Assembly: GCA_019751475.1 (NCBI GenBank)
Contig: JAIENH010000087.1
Span: forward strand, 1 to 5,395
DNA from: Cyclobacteriaceae bacterium
GTDB lineage: Bacteria; Bacteroidota; Bacteroidia; Cytophagales; Cyclobacteriaceae
Length of the DNA stretch: 5,395 bases
Direction: 5' to 3'
A model generated the notes under the pieces. That model did not search any database. It saw nothing but the letters and a program-made list of their open reading frames with translations, and was not told the origin of the DNA. The position numbers and the translations under genes were made by a program. Shown here one piece after another: positions 1 to 5,395 of this stretch. Within the stretch, counting starts at the first letter, position 1. Each line of letters starts with the position of its first letter.

Positions 1-1
1 A

Positions 2-970
2 AGCGGGGCCATTATTGATGAAGCGCAACGCGTACCATCGTTGTTCAGTTATCTCCAGAAAATACTTGACACCACTACGAGAGACGGTTTGTTCATTCTA
101 ACAGGGAGCAATAATTTCCTTTTGCAAGAATCCATTTCGCAAACACTGGCTGGCAGAATTGGTTACCTGGATTTGCTTCCGTTGTGTTACGAAGAACTTA
201 CCCGGTTCAATCTCAAAAATTTATCTACTAACCAGTTGATCTGGAGCGGGTGCTATCCTGAGGTACACGACCGGGGACGCAGTCCATTGTTGTGGTATCC
301 CGCTTACATCCGTACCTACGTTGAGCGGGATGTGCGTCAACTAAAAAATATTACCGACACAGTGTTGTTCACACGCTTTCTGCAATTGTGTGCCGGTCGC
401 GTAGCGCAGCAGCTAAACATTGCAGCGCTATCCGTTGAGTGTGGAGTGGATGTTCGTACAGCACAAAACTGGCTGAGTATATTGGAGAGCAGCTTTGTTA
501 TTTTCATGCTGCAACCTCATCATAAAAATTTTAAGAAACGGGTGGTGAAAGCGCCTAAGCTCTACTTTTATGATGCGGGGCTTGCTTGCTCACTGTTGGG
601 CATCAAATCAGAAAAGGAGTTAGCGCCTTCACACTTCCGGGGAGCGTTGTTTGAAAATTACGTGGTGGCCGAATGCATGAAAAACAAGCATAACTCTGGC
701 AGCAGTACATCCTACTACTACTGGCGTGATAACAAAGGAGTAGAAATAGACTTACTAGCTGACAATGGTAAAAAGCTCCTTCCGATAGAAATCAAATCTG
801 GGCAAACATTTCGAGAAGATGCCTTGGCGAACCTGCATAAATGGAATGAGTATGCCGGACAAAAAGGTGGCCTGCTCTTGTACGATGGTGAGCAAACCTT
901 CAAACGTAGTGATGGTGTCTCAGTTTTGAATTGGCATGAAGCCGGCTTAGCAAAACGTTTGATAAAGTAG
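2..970 (+). CDS. AAA ATPase with C-terminal DUF4143 domain, 5'-truncated by the window edge
   Basis: The reading frame is open from base 2 and gives 322 residues to the TAG stop. A TTG at 41 is not the real start, because the codons before it encode a good Walker B motif (AIIDEAQRVP, visible residues 3-12). The Walker A part, perhaps 80-90 residues, lies outside the window. In order, the visible protein has a sensor-1-like LTGSNN (about 33-38), the GRIGYLDLLPL segment typical of this family, a winged-helix-like middle (about 133-173), FYDAGLACSLLGI, FENYVVAE, and a C-terminal EIDLL...PIEIKSG block (E248, D250, E263, K265) like a PD-(D/E)XK nuclease fold. Members are widespread accessory ATPases in bacteria and archaea; their cellular role is poorly defined. 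The gene runs toward pyrH with a 109-base gap, so co-transcription is possible but unproven. Family assignment is firm; function is not. Confidence 0.9.
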   Translation, partial: SGAIIDEAQRVPSLFSYLQKILDTTTRDGLFILTGSNNFLLQESISQTLAGRIGYLDLLPLCYEELTRFNLKNLSTNQLIWSGCYPEVHDRGRSPLLWYPAYIRTYVERDVRQLKNITDTVLFTRFLQLCAGRVAQQLNIAALSVECGVDVRTAQNWLSILESSFVIFMLQPHHKNFKKRVVKAPKLYFYDAGLACSLLGIKSEKELAPSHFRGALFENYVVAECMKNKHNSGSSTSYYYWRDNKGVEIDLLADNGKKLLPIEIKSGQTFREDALANLHKWNEYAGQKGGLLLYDGEQTFKRSDGVSVLNWHEAGLAKRLIK

Positions 971-1079
971 GTCGAGGCGAGGCTATGATGGTCAGACTTC
1001 TTTAGTGGGAAAGAGGCAGAATCATGCATATAAAATCTACTTGTTTCTGATATATTTACGAGGTTTTACATTACCGTAA

Positions 1080-1787
1080 ATGAAATACAAACGCCTGCTT
1101 CTCAAACTCAGTGGTGAGGCCCTGATGGGCAAATCCAAGAACACTAGCATCGATCATGAGGTATTGGAGCAATACTCCAAAGAAATCAAATCGGTGAAGG
1201 ATGCAGGCGTTGAGTTGGCCATTGTTATTGGTGGTGGTAATATTTTCAGGGGCGGGCAAGCCGAAGCCCTGGGCATTGACCGCGTACAAGGCGATTACAT
1301 GGGTATGCTCGGCACGGTGATCAACGCGATGGCATTGCAAAGTGCACTGGAGCGACATGGTCTGTTTACCCGGCTGATGGCGGGAATTAAAATGGAACAG
1401 GTATGTGAACCTTTCATCAGGCGCAGGGCCATTCGACACCTGGAAAAAGGTCGCATTGTAATTTTTGGTGCCGGTATCGGCAATCCGTATTTCACCACCG
1501 ATTCAACGGCAAGTTTGCGCGCCATCGAGATACAGGCAGATGTTGTGTTGAAGGGCACGCGCGTAGACGGTGTCTACACCAAAGACCCTGAGAAATTTCC
1601 GGATGCCACTCGGTACACCACGCTCACCTTTCAGGAAGCGTATGAAAAAAATCTCAATATCATGGACATGACGGCCTTCACACTCTGTCAGGAAAACAAA
1701 CTGCCGATTATTGTTTTTGATATGAATAAAAAAGGCAACCTGCTGAAAATCGCCAATGGTGAATTGGCTGGAACACTCATTAGTTAA
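1080..1787 (+). CDS. pyrH: UMP kinase (uridylate kinase), PyrH
   Basis: This cytosolic enzyme of the amino-acid-kinase fold uses ATP to phosphorylate UMP to UDP, feeding RNA, DNA and sugar-nucleotide synthesis. Its 235 residues match the usual bacterial size (about 240). Visible motifs are KLSGEAL (9-15), the glycine-rich IGGGNIFRG (50-58), [12 protein letters not shown] (72-83), [19 protein letters not shown] (118-136), [11 protein letters not shown] with D141, DGVYTKDP (163-170) and the C-terminal MDMTAFTLC followed by LPIIVFDMN. The ATG at 1080 gives the standard [10 protein letters not shown] start, so the start is secure. No Shine-Dalgarno sequence precedes it, as is usual in Bacteroidota. 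It heads the tight cluster pyrH-frr-lgt; pyrH next to frr is a common bacterial pairing. Bacterial UMP kinases are typically hexamers regulated by UTP and often GTP; that is family knowledge, not read from this sequence. Confidence 0.98.
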   Translation: MKYKRLLLKLSGEALMGKSKNTSIDHEVLEQYSKEIKSVKDAGVELAIVIGGGNIFRGGQAEALGIDRVQGDYMGMLGTVINAMALQSALERHGLFTRLMAGIKMEQVCEPFIRRRAIRHLEKGRIVIFGAGIGNPYFTTDSTASLRAIEIQADVVLKGTRVDGVYTKDPEKFPDATRYTTLTFQEAYEKNLNIMDMTAFTLCQENKLPIIVFDMNKKGNLLKIANGELAGTLIS

Positions 1788-1850
1788 TTCAAAATTCAAG
1801 ATTCAACATCTTAAATTGGATCTTGAATGTGGAATTTGAAATTTTGAATT
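1786..1850. repeat. 65-base imperfect palindrome made of heptamers, in the pyrH-frr gap
   Basis: The arms 1786-1809 and 1827-1850 pair at 21 of 24 positions (one a G-T wobble) around a 17-base loop. The outer 11 base pairs are perfect. The left arm is three tandem heptamers of the form ATTCAAN (1787-1793, 1794-1800, 1801-1807). The right arm is four degenerate heptamers on the complementary pattern (TTGAATG, TGGAATT, TGAAATT, TTGAATT, 1823-1850). The left end overlaps the pyrH TAA stop, and the right end lies 7 bases before the frr ATG. No T-run follows, so it does not look like an intrinsic terminator. It may be a dispersed intergenic repeat, an mRNA hairpin affecting frr translation, or both. 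Confidence 0.8.
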
Positions 1851-1857
1851 TAAAACT

Positions 1858-2412
1858 ATGGAAGAAATCGAACTCTACCTTGATGATGCAAAAGACCGGA
1901 TGAACAAGGCCATCACTCATGTGGGTCATGAGTTGACTAAAATCCGTGCCGGCAAAGCCAATCCGTCTATGCTTGACGGCATCCTTGTGCCCTATTATGG
2001 AGCGATGAGCCCACTCAATCAAATAGCATCCATCACATCGCCTGACCCGCGCTCGCTGTTCATCAAACCGTGGGAAAAAAGTCATATACAGGAAATTGAA
2101 AAAGCCATCATGGCAGCCAACCTCGGCCTCACGCCTCAAAACGATGGTCAGCAGGTTATCATCAATATACCCATGCTCACAGAAGAGCGAAGGAAACAAT
2201 TGGTGAAGCAGGTGCACCAGGAGTGCGAGCAAGGAAAAGTGGGCATCCGCGCAGTGCGCAAAGAGACCAACGAAAGCCTGAAGAAAATCAAAGGCGCCCC
2301 TGAAGACGACCTCAAGAATGCTGAAGAAAACGTGCAAAAACTTACAGACGAATTTATCGGGAAGATTGATGCCCTGATGAAGAAGAAAGAAGCAGAGATC
2401 ATGACCGTGTAG
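1858..2412 (+). CDS. frr: Ribosome recycling factor
   Basis: RRF works with EF-G to split the post-termination ribosome so that its subunits can be reused. The 184 residues match the family length (185 in E. coli). The protein has the two-domain layout: a helical domain I from residues 1-30 and about 105-184, and a small beta domain II from about 31-104. Signature segments are LTKIRAGKANPSML (26-39), the DPRSLFIKPWEKSHIQEIEKAI stretch (63-84), NLGLTPQNDG (88-97), IPMLTEERRKQLVK (104-117) and IRAVRKETNESLKKIK (130-145), the last being the basic helix that contacts rRNA. The ATG at 1858 gives a normal N-terminus, and no Shine-Dalgarno sequence is seen; the leader is AT-rich and mostly occupied by the palindrome. 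The stop codon is 3 bases from the lgt start, which suggests translational coupling to it. Essential in most bacteria. Confidence 0.98.
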   Translation: MEEIELYLDDAKDRMNKAITHVGHELTKIRAGKANPSMLDGILVPYYGAMSPLNQIASITSPDPRSLFIKPWEKSHIQEIEKAIMAANLGLTPQNDGQQVIINIPMLTEERRKQLVKQVHQECEQGKVGIRAVRKETNESLKKIKGAPEDDLKNAEENVQKLTDEFIGKIDALMKKKEAEIMTV

Positions 2413-2415
2413 GTC

Positions 2416-3192
2416 ATGCATCCTGTCCTGTTTCAAATCGGAGATTTTACTATTTATAGCTACGGCTTCTGTATCGCTCTGGGTGCTGTGTTGGGATTCA
2501 CCTACATGGCCTGGCAAGGGAAAAAACAATTCGGTCTTACCCTCGACCAATCGAACTCGCTTTTCCTCTTGCTTGTGACAGGTGGTGTAGTGGGCGGCAA
2601 GCTGTTTACCATTTTTGAAAATCCGTTACACTACCTGCGGCATCCGGCTGCACTTGTTTCTGGCAGCGGGTTCGTCTTCTATGGTTCGCTTCTCACCTGC
2701 GTGCCGATCATGCTTTGGTTTTTCAAACGGCATCGGGTGCCGGTGTGGGCCATGCTGGATGTCATGGCGGTGGTGACTTGCATCGTGCATGGTTTCGGGC
2801 GTATAGGTTGCTTCATGGCGGGATGTTGTTATGGTTTGCCGACTGATGGTTGGTGGGGTGTGATGTTTACAGACCCTGCTTGCCAGGCAGAGCCGTTGAA
2901 TACGCCTTTGCACCCAACCCAACTGCTGGAGGCTGCATGGATATTCGCTATCATGACAAGCTTACTGATATTGAAACAACGTAAAGCTTTTGATGGGCAA
3001 TTGTTCTTGCTATACCTGATACTTTACGCTGCCGGTCGTGGGGTTTTGGAATTGCTGCGGGGAGATTTGGAGAGAGGTTTTATCATTGAAAACTATCTTT
3101 CCATTTCACAATTCATTTCCCTGCTTGTGATCGGTGTGGCGCTTTACTTCTATCTTACCAAAAGAAAGATTAACTTGCTCTCCGGCCAATAA
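2416..3192 (+). CDS. lgt: Prolipoprotein diacylglyceryl transferase, Lgt
   Basis: Lgt is an inner-membrane enzyme that moves the diacylglyceryl group of phosphatidylglycerol onto the lipobox cysteine of prolipoproteins, the first step of lipoprotein maturation. The 258-residue protein is rich in membrane segments (roughly 12-32, 45-65, 85-102, 112-128, 172-187, 195-212 and 228-247). Key blocks are PVLFQIGDFTIYSYG (3-17), GGVVGGKLF (56-64), FVFYGS (86-91), HGFGRIGCFMAGCCYG (125-140), PLHPTQLLEA (164-173) and YAAGRGVLELLRGD (204-217). By alignment to E. coli by eye, R129 matches essential R143, and R208 with Y204 matches R239 with Y235. The positions of E. coli N146 and H103 appear as C132 and Y89, which I regard as a branch variant rather than decay. 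It starts 3 bases after the frr stop and is followed 8 bases later by the next gene, so it sits inside an operon. Confidence 0.96.
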   Translation: MHPVLFQIGDFTIYSYGFCIALGAVLGFTYMAWQGKKQFGLTLDQSNSLFLLLVTGGVVGGKLFTIFENPLHYLRHPAALVSGSGFVFYGSLLTCVPIMLWFFKRHRVPVWAMLDVMAVVTCIVHGFGRIGCFMAGCCYGLPTDGWWGVMFTDPACQAEPLNTPLHPTQLLEAAWIFAIMTSLLILKQRKAFDGQLFLLYLILYAAGRGVLELLRGDLERGFIIENYLSISQFISLLVIGVALYFYLTKRKINLLSGQ

Positions 3193-3200
3193 CCAACGGT

Positions 3201-3617
3201 ATGGAAGCTGAAAATTTCGGACAGAAAGTAGCACGCAAAACAAAAAGCATTGTGAAAAAACTAGTGGCCATCGCCCTTGTGTTGGGCATAGCGGTTTTCA
3301 GTTTTCTGTACTTCGCCACGTATGAGAGCGGGGTGATGGCGGGTAAAGTTCTTCGCGTAAGCGAGAAAGGCATTCTTTTCAAAACCTATGAAGGAAAAAT
3401 AAGTCTTGATTCCTTTGGGGCTCTGAAGGGCGTGAGTCCTGTAGCGGAGACATTTGATTTCTCGGTGGAGGGCAGCGAGAAAGACGTGTTAAAGCAACTG
3501 GAAGAAGTTTCCCTTAGCGGCGAGCGCGTTAACCTGAAATTCAAGAAGCGATATATGACGTTCCCCTGGCGCGGTGACACGAAGTATTTTGTGACTGCAG
3601 TAGAACGATCAAAATAA
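3201..3617 (+). CDS. Small single-pass membrane protein of unknown function
   Basis: The product has 138 residues. A basic, cytosol-like N-terminus (K9, R12, K13, K15, K19, K20) is followed by one hydrophobic helix at about 21-40, then a soluble, probably periplasmic domain of about 95 residues. That domain has a beta-like pattern: SGVMAGKVLRVSEKGILFKTYEG (43-65), FDFSVEG (85-91), LSGERVNLKFKKRY (105-118) and PWRGDTKYFVTAVE (122-135). The positive-inside rule predicts N-in, C-out. I recall similar small proteins in Bacteroidota genomes, sometimes carrying a misleading '6-phosphogluconate dehydrogenase' name; nothing here supports such an enzyme, since there is no nucleotide-binding motif. The ATG at 3201 lies 8 bases after lgt and the stop 5 bases before the reductase start, so it is almost certainly translated from the same mRNA. 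Real gene: very likely. Function: unknown. Confidence 0.85.
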   Translation: MEAENFGQKVARKTKSIVKKLVAIALVLGIAVFSFLYFATYESGVMAGKVLRVSEKGILFKTYEGKISLDSFGALKGVSPVAETFDFSVEGSEKDVLKQLEEVSLSGERVNLKFKKRYMTFPWRGDTKYFVTAVERSK

Positions 3618-3622
3618 TTTCT

Positions 3623-4684
3623 GTGAAAAATTCCTCCTTAGTCGTTGTGTATGGCTCCTATGGCTATACCGGCAAGCTCATCGTAGATCTCTGCCGCAGT
3701 AAAAATTTGTCTGTAGTGCTGGCTGGCCGAAACGAAGAGTCACTAAAAAAGCAAAGCGAAAAATCCGGCTATCCGTACCAGGTGGTGGATAGCCAGGATA
3801 GTGAAGGTTTGAAAAAACTCTTGACTCCTGCTGCGGTAGTCATTCATTGTGGCGGACCGTTTCGTTACACCGCCAAAACCATGAGCGAAGCGTGCCTCGC
3901 CACCAACACGCACTACACAGACATCACAGGCGAATACCAAGTCTTTGAATCACTACCGAAGTTGGATCAACAAGCAAAAGAACTTGGCGTCACCATTATG
4001 CCTGGCACCGGCTTTGATGTGGTGCCATCCGATTGCCTGGCGTTGCATCTGAAAAATCGCCTGCCCTCGGCCACGCATTTGCAACTGGCTTTTGCCATGA
4101 GCAAAGGAGGTCTTTCGCGTGGCACTGCCAAAAGCATGACCGAAGGACTTGGCTACGGAGGACTCATTCGCAAAGAAGGAGTACTAACTTACTGCGCCCT
4201 TGGCTCAAAAGTATTGGAGGTTGACTTTGGTGCATTTAAAACCAAGACACTCTGCATTCCATGGGGTGACATTTCTACTGCATGGCGAAGTACGGGCATT
4301 CCCAACATAGAAGTTTACACCGGTGCTACGGATAGTATGATTGCCAACGCCAGGCGAAGCAATTATTTTAATTGGCTGCTGCGCATGCGCTGGGTGAAAA
4401 ATTTTATGCTGAAAAAAATTGATAAAAAGCCGGCAGGACCAAGCGATGAAAAGCGGGAGACTGGTCGGAGTTACCTGTGGGGAAAAGTATGGGATGCCTC
4501 CGGAAAAGAATGTGCAAGTCGGTTGGAAACGGTGAGCGGCTATAAACTAACAGCCGAAACGGCCGTTTTGATTGCTCAAAAAATTCTGGCAGGCAATTTC
4601 AAACCTGGCTACCAAACTCCGGCCATGGCATACGGGGCCGATTTGATTATGGAAGTTGCCACCACCAAGCGAACGGATTTGTAA
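3623..4684 (+). CDS. Saccharopine-dehydrogenase-like NAD(P)-binding reductase
   Basis: The 353-residue protein starts with GTG at 3623, placed directly before the first beta strand of a Rossmann fold: VVVYGSYGYTGKLIVDLC (7-24), with the dinucleotide glycines G11, G14 and G17. Next come VVLAGRNEESLK (31-42), typical of the second strand and cofactor-ribose contact, VVIHCGGPF (72-80), ACLATNTHYTDITGEY (90-105), GTGFDVVPSDCLALHL (128-143), SRGTAKSMTEGL (165-176) and a C-terminal TPAMAYGADLIMEV (332-345). This block order matches the saccharopine dehydrogenase NADP-binding superfamily, especially the trans-acting enoyl reductase-like branch known from mycobacterial lipid synthesis. I do not assign lysine metabolism: the lysine-pathway context is absent. 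The substrate is unknown. It begins 5 bases after the preceding gene and is the last + strand gene of the cluster, ending one base from the stop of the opposing gene. No membrane helix is obvious, so it is probably cytosolic. Confidence 0.88.
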   Translation: MKNSSLVVVYGSYGYTGKLIVDLCRSKNLSVVLAGRNEESLKKQSEKSGYPYQVVDSQDSEGLKKLLTPAAVVIHCGGPFRYTAKTMSEACLATNTHYTDITGEYQVFESLPKLDQQAKELGVTIMPGTGFDVVPSDCLALHLKNRLPSATHLQLAFAMSKGGLSRGTAKSMTEGLGYGGLIRKEGVLTYCALGSKVLEVDFGAFKTKTLCIPWGDISTAWRSTGIPNIEVYTGATDSMIANARRSNYFNWLLRMRWVKNFMLKKIDKKPAGPSDEKRETGRSYLWGKVWDASGKECASRLETVSGYKLTAETAVLIAQKILAGNFKPGYQTPAMAYGADLIMEVATTKRTDL

Positions 4685-4685
4685 A

Positions 4686-5252
4686 TCAATTCGACCCTGA
4701 GACAAGAAGTTTTCCTAGTTCCTCTTTTTCTTTCATCGTTACCCCGCGAGTCACTAACGTGTTTTGATCCATTGGCTTTGTCGGCTCCACGTCTTTTTGC
4801 TGGACGCGTATCGGCACGTTCACATATACAATCTTGCTTCTGAAAATTGTATCCGGTTTGGTTGGAATGTAGACCGTATCAACTCGCTGACTGATTCTTT
4901 CAACCAGTAGAGGCTGCCTCGAACTGGCACCTCCTATCCATGCCAGGGTAGCGACACAGATCACAGCAATCATTGCAGCATACGAGGGCATTGGGTAGTG
5001 AAGCCACCGCTCAAAAATCGAAGGAGTCTTTTGAGGTGCAGCCAATGCCCTTATTTCTCTCCATACTTCGGGAGAAGGAGCCACATCAGTCTTGACTGTA
5101 GCTTTGAGCAAGTGATTAACTTTTCGGAGCGCTTCGTACTCGTCTTCCGATTGCACAAAGGCGTGCACCCAGGCGCGGTCACTTTCACTCAGTTCGGAAT
5201 AGGCATATTGCTTCAATAGCCATTCCATTCGATCAATTTCTTCCATAGACAT
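4686..5252 (-). CDS. Single-pass membrane protein, anti-sigma-factor-like
   Basis: The 188-residue protein has an acidic, helical N-terminal part (about 1-50, containing LLKQYAYSELSESDRAWV and ALRKVNHLLKA), a linker with PSPEVWREIRALA (59-71), one hydrophobic helix at about 90-108, and an outer region with a short beta-like repeat (DTVYIPTKPDTIF, then KIVYVNVP, 125-147). It closes with MKEKEELGKLLVSG (173-186). This layout is what I know from Bacteroidota membrane proteins encoded next to ECF sigma factors, where the N-terminal part binds the sigma factor in the cytosol. The zinc-binding H-x3-C-x2-C motif of classical anti-sigma factors is absent; the only cysteine, C99, is in the membrane helix. 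The upstream neighbour, where a sigma gene would sit, is outside the window. ATG at 5252 or at 5246 could be the start. The gene is probable; the anti-sigma role is inference. Confidence 0.75.
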   Translation of the reverse strand: MSMEEIDRMEWLLKQYAYSELSESDRAWVHAFVQSEDEYEALRKVNHLLKATVKTDVAPSPEVWREIRALAAPQKTPSIFERWLHYPMPSYAAMIAVICVATLAWIGGASSRQPLLVERISQRVDTVYIPTKPDTIFRSKIVYVNVPIRVQQKDVEPTKPMDQNTLVTRGVTMKEKEELGKLLVSGSN

Positions 5253-5341
5253 TACTTTTCAAGAATAATTTTAAAATCTACCAGTTGGGTTGCCAATCTC
5301 TTTTTTAAATAAAACAATCACTGTTGTCCGACTAAAGTAGT

Positions 5342-5370
5342 AAAGGGTGGATTTAAAGCCACCCTTTTTT
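5342..5370 (+). terminator. Rho-independent terminator-like hairpin with T-run
   Basis: AAAGGGTGG (5342-5350) pairs perfectly with CCACCCTTT (5359-5367) across an 8-base loop (5351-5358), and the T-run extends to 5370. This is a standard intrinsic terminator for + strand transcription. On the - strand only three Ts follow the stem before ACTAC, so it would be weaker there, although the A-run before the stem is compatible with two-way action. The last + strand gene ends 657 bases upstream. A - strand frame entering from the right edge has a TAA at 5369-5371 that would lie right at the hairpin, so it may instead end an unseen - strand gene. Confidence 0.7.
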
Positions 5371-5395
5371 ATGTCATTTTTGTAATCGCTAAACA

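Noticed and set aside
988..1016. Short TCTTT/AAAGA inverted repeat after the DUF4143 gene as a terminator
   Set aside because: A stem of only 5 AT-rich base pairs with no T-run cannot support a terminator call.
718..1029. - strand frame covering the end of the DUF4143 gene and the spacer before pyrH
   Set aside because: Mostly antisense to a confident coding region, with no recognisable motifs or start context.
971..1079. Possible Bacteroidota-type promoter for pyrH: TATATTTA at 1051-1058, close to the TAnnTTTG -7 element
   Set aside because: No TTTG-like -33 element occurs at the expected 17-23 base spacing; the nearby TTG at 1041 is too close. In AT-rich DNA a 7 of 8 match is weak.
1789..2550. 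Long 253-codon - strand frame opposite frr and the start of lgt
   Set aside because: It lies antisense to two certain genes; its long open length follows from their codon use, and the peptide has no recognisable domain.
4033..4224. 63-codon + strand frame inside the reductase gene
   Set aside because: It overlaps a well-supported gene in another frame and its translation shows no family features.
5268..5277. Perfect 10-base palindrome ATTTTAAAAT upstream of the - strand gene, as an operator candidate
   Set aside because: Short and made only of A and T in an AT-rich leader, so chance is a sufficient explanation.
5244..5290. Promoter-like -7 elements (TAGATTTT and TATTCTTG on the - strand) upstream of the anti-sigma-like gene
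   Set aside because: Neither has a -33 element at proper spacing, and the second lies too near the start codon. Not supportable as a promoter.
1..5395. CRISPR array, tRNA or rRNA gene, insertion sequence or toxin-antitoxin pair
   Set aside because: No regularly spaced direct repeats, no tRNA or rRNA-like segments, no transposase and no paired small genes of those types were seen.

Overview
The window looks like chromosomal DNA from a member of the Bacteroidota, plausibly a Cytophagales-type organism. The reasons are the Lgt variant with a G-R-I-G-C-F...G-C-C-Y-G active-site loop, the lack of clear Shine-Dalgarno sequences, AT-rich leaders, a small single-pass protein and a membrane-anchored protein of types I associate with that phylum, and a DUF4143-type ATPase. 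This placement is inference from protein character; no 16S or other marker is present.

Layout from left to right. (1) At 2-970, + strand, is the 3' part of an AAA ATPase with a C-terminal DUF4143 domain. It enters from the left edge just before its Walker B motif. (2) At 971-1079 is a short spacer with no convincing terminator or promoter. (3) At 1080-4684 are five + strand genes that are probably co-transcribed: pyrH (UMP kinase), frr (ribosome recycling factor), lgt (prolipoprotein diacylglyceryl transferase), a 138-aa single-pass membrane protein, and a saccharopine-dehydrogenase-like Rossmann reductase. Gaps are 70, 3, 8 and 5 bases. The 70-base pyrH-frr gap is almost filled by a 65-base imperfect palindrome built of heptamers. 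(4) At 4686-5252, - strand, is a convergent gene one base from the reductase stop codon. It encodes a 188-aa protein with one membrane segment that resembles the anti-sigma-like partners of Bacteroidota ECF sigma factors. (5) At 5253-5395 is AT-rich leader DNA with a strong hairpin and T-run at 5342-5370, better formed for the + strand although no + strand gene is visible just before it.

The core is housekeeping: pyrimidine nucleotide supply (PyrH), translation recycling (Frr) and lipoprotein maturation (Lgt). The two following genes are tightly coupled to lgt and may share envelope or lipid functions, but nothing in the sequence proves it. I see no new multi-gene defence or mobile system. 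The most unusual items are the palindrome between pyrH and frr, the orphan terminator-like hairpin, and the nearly abutting convergent gene ends.
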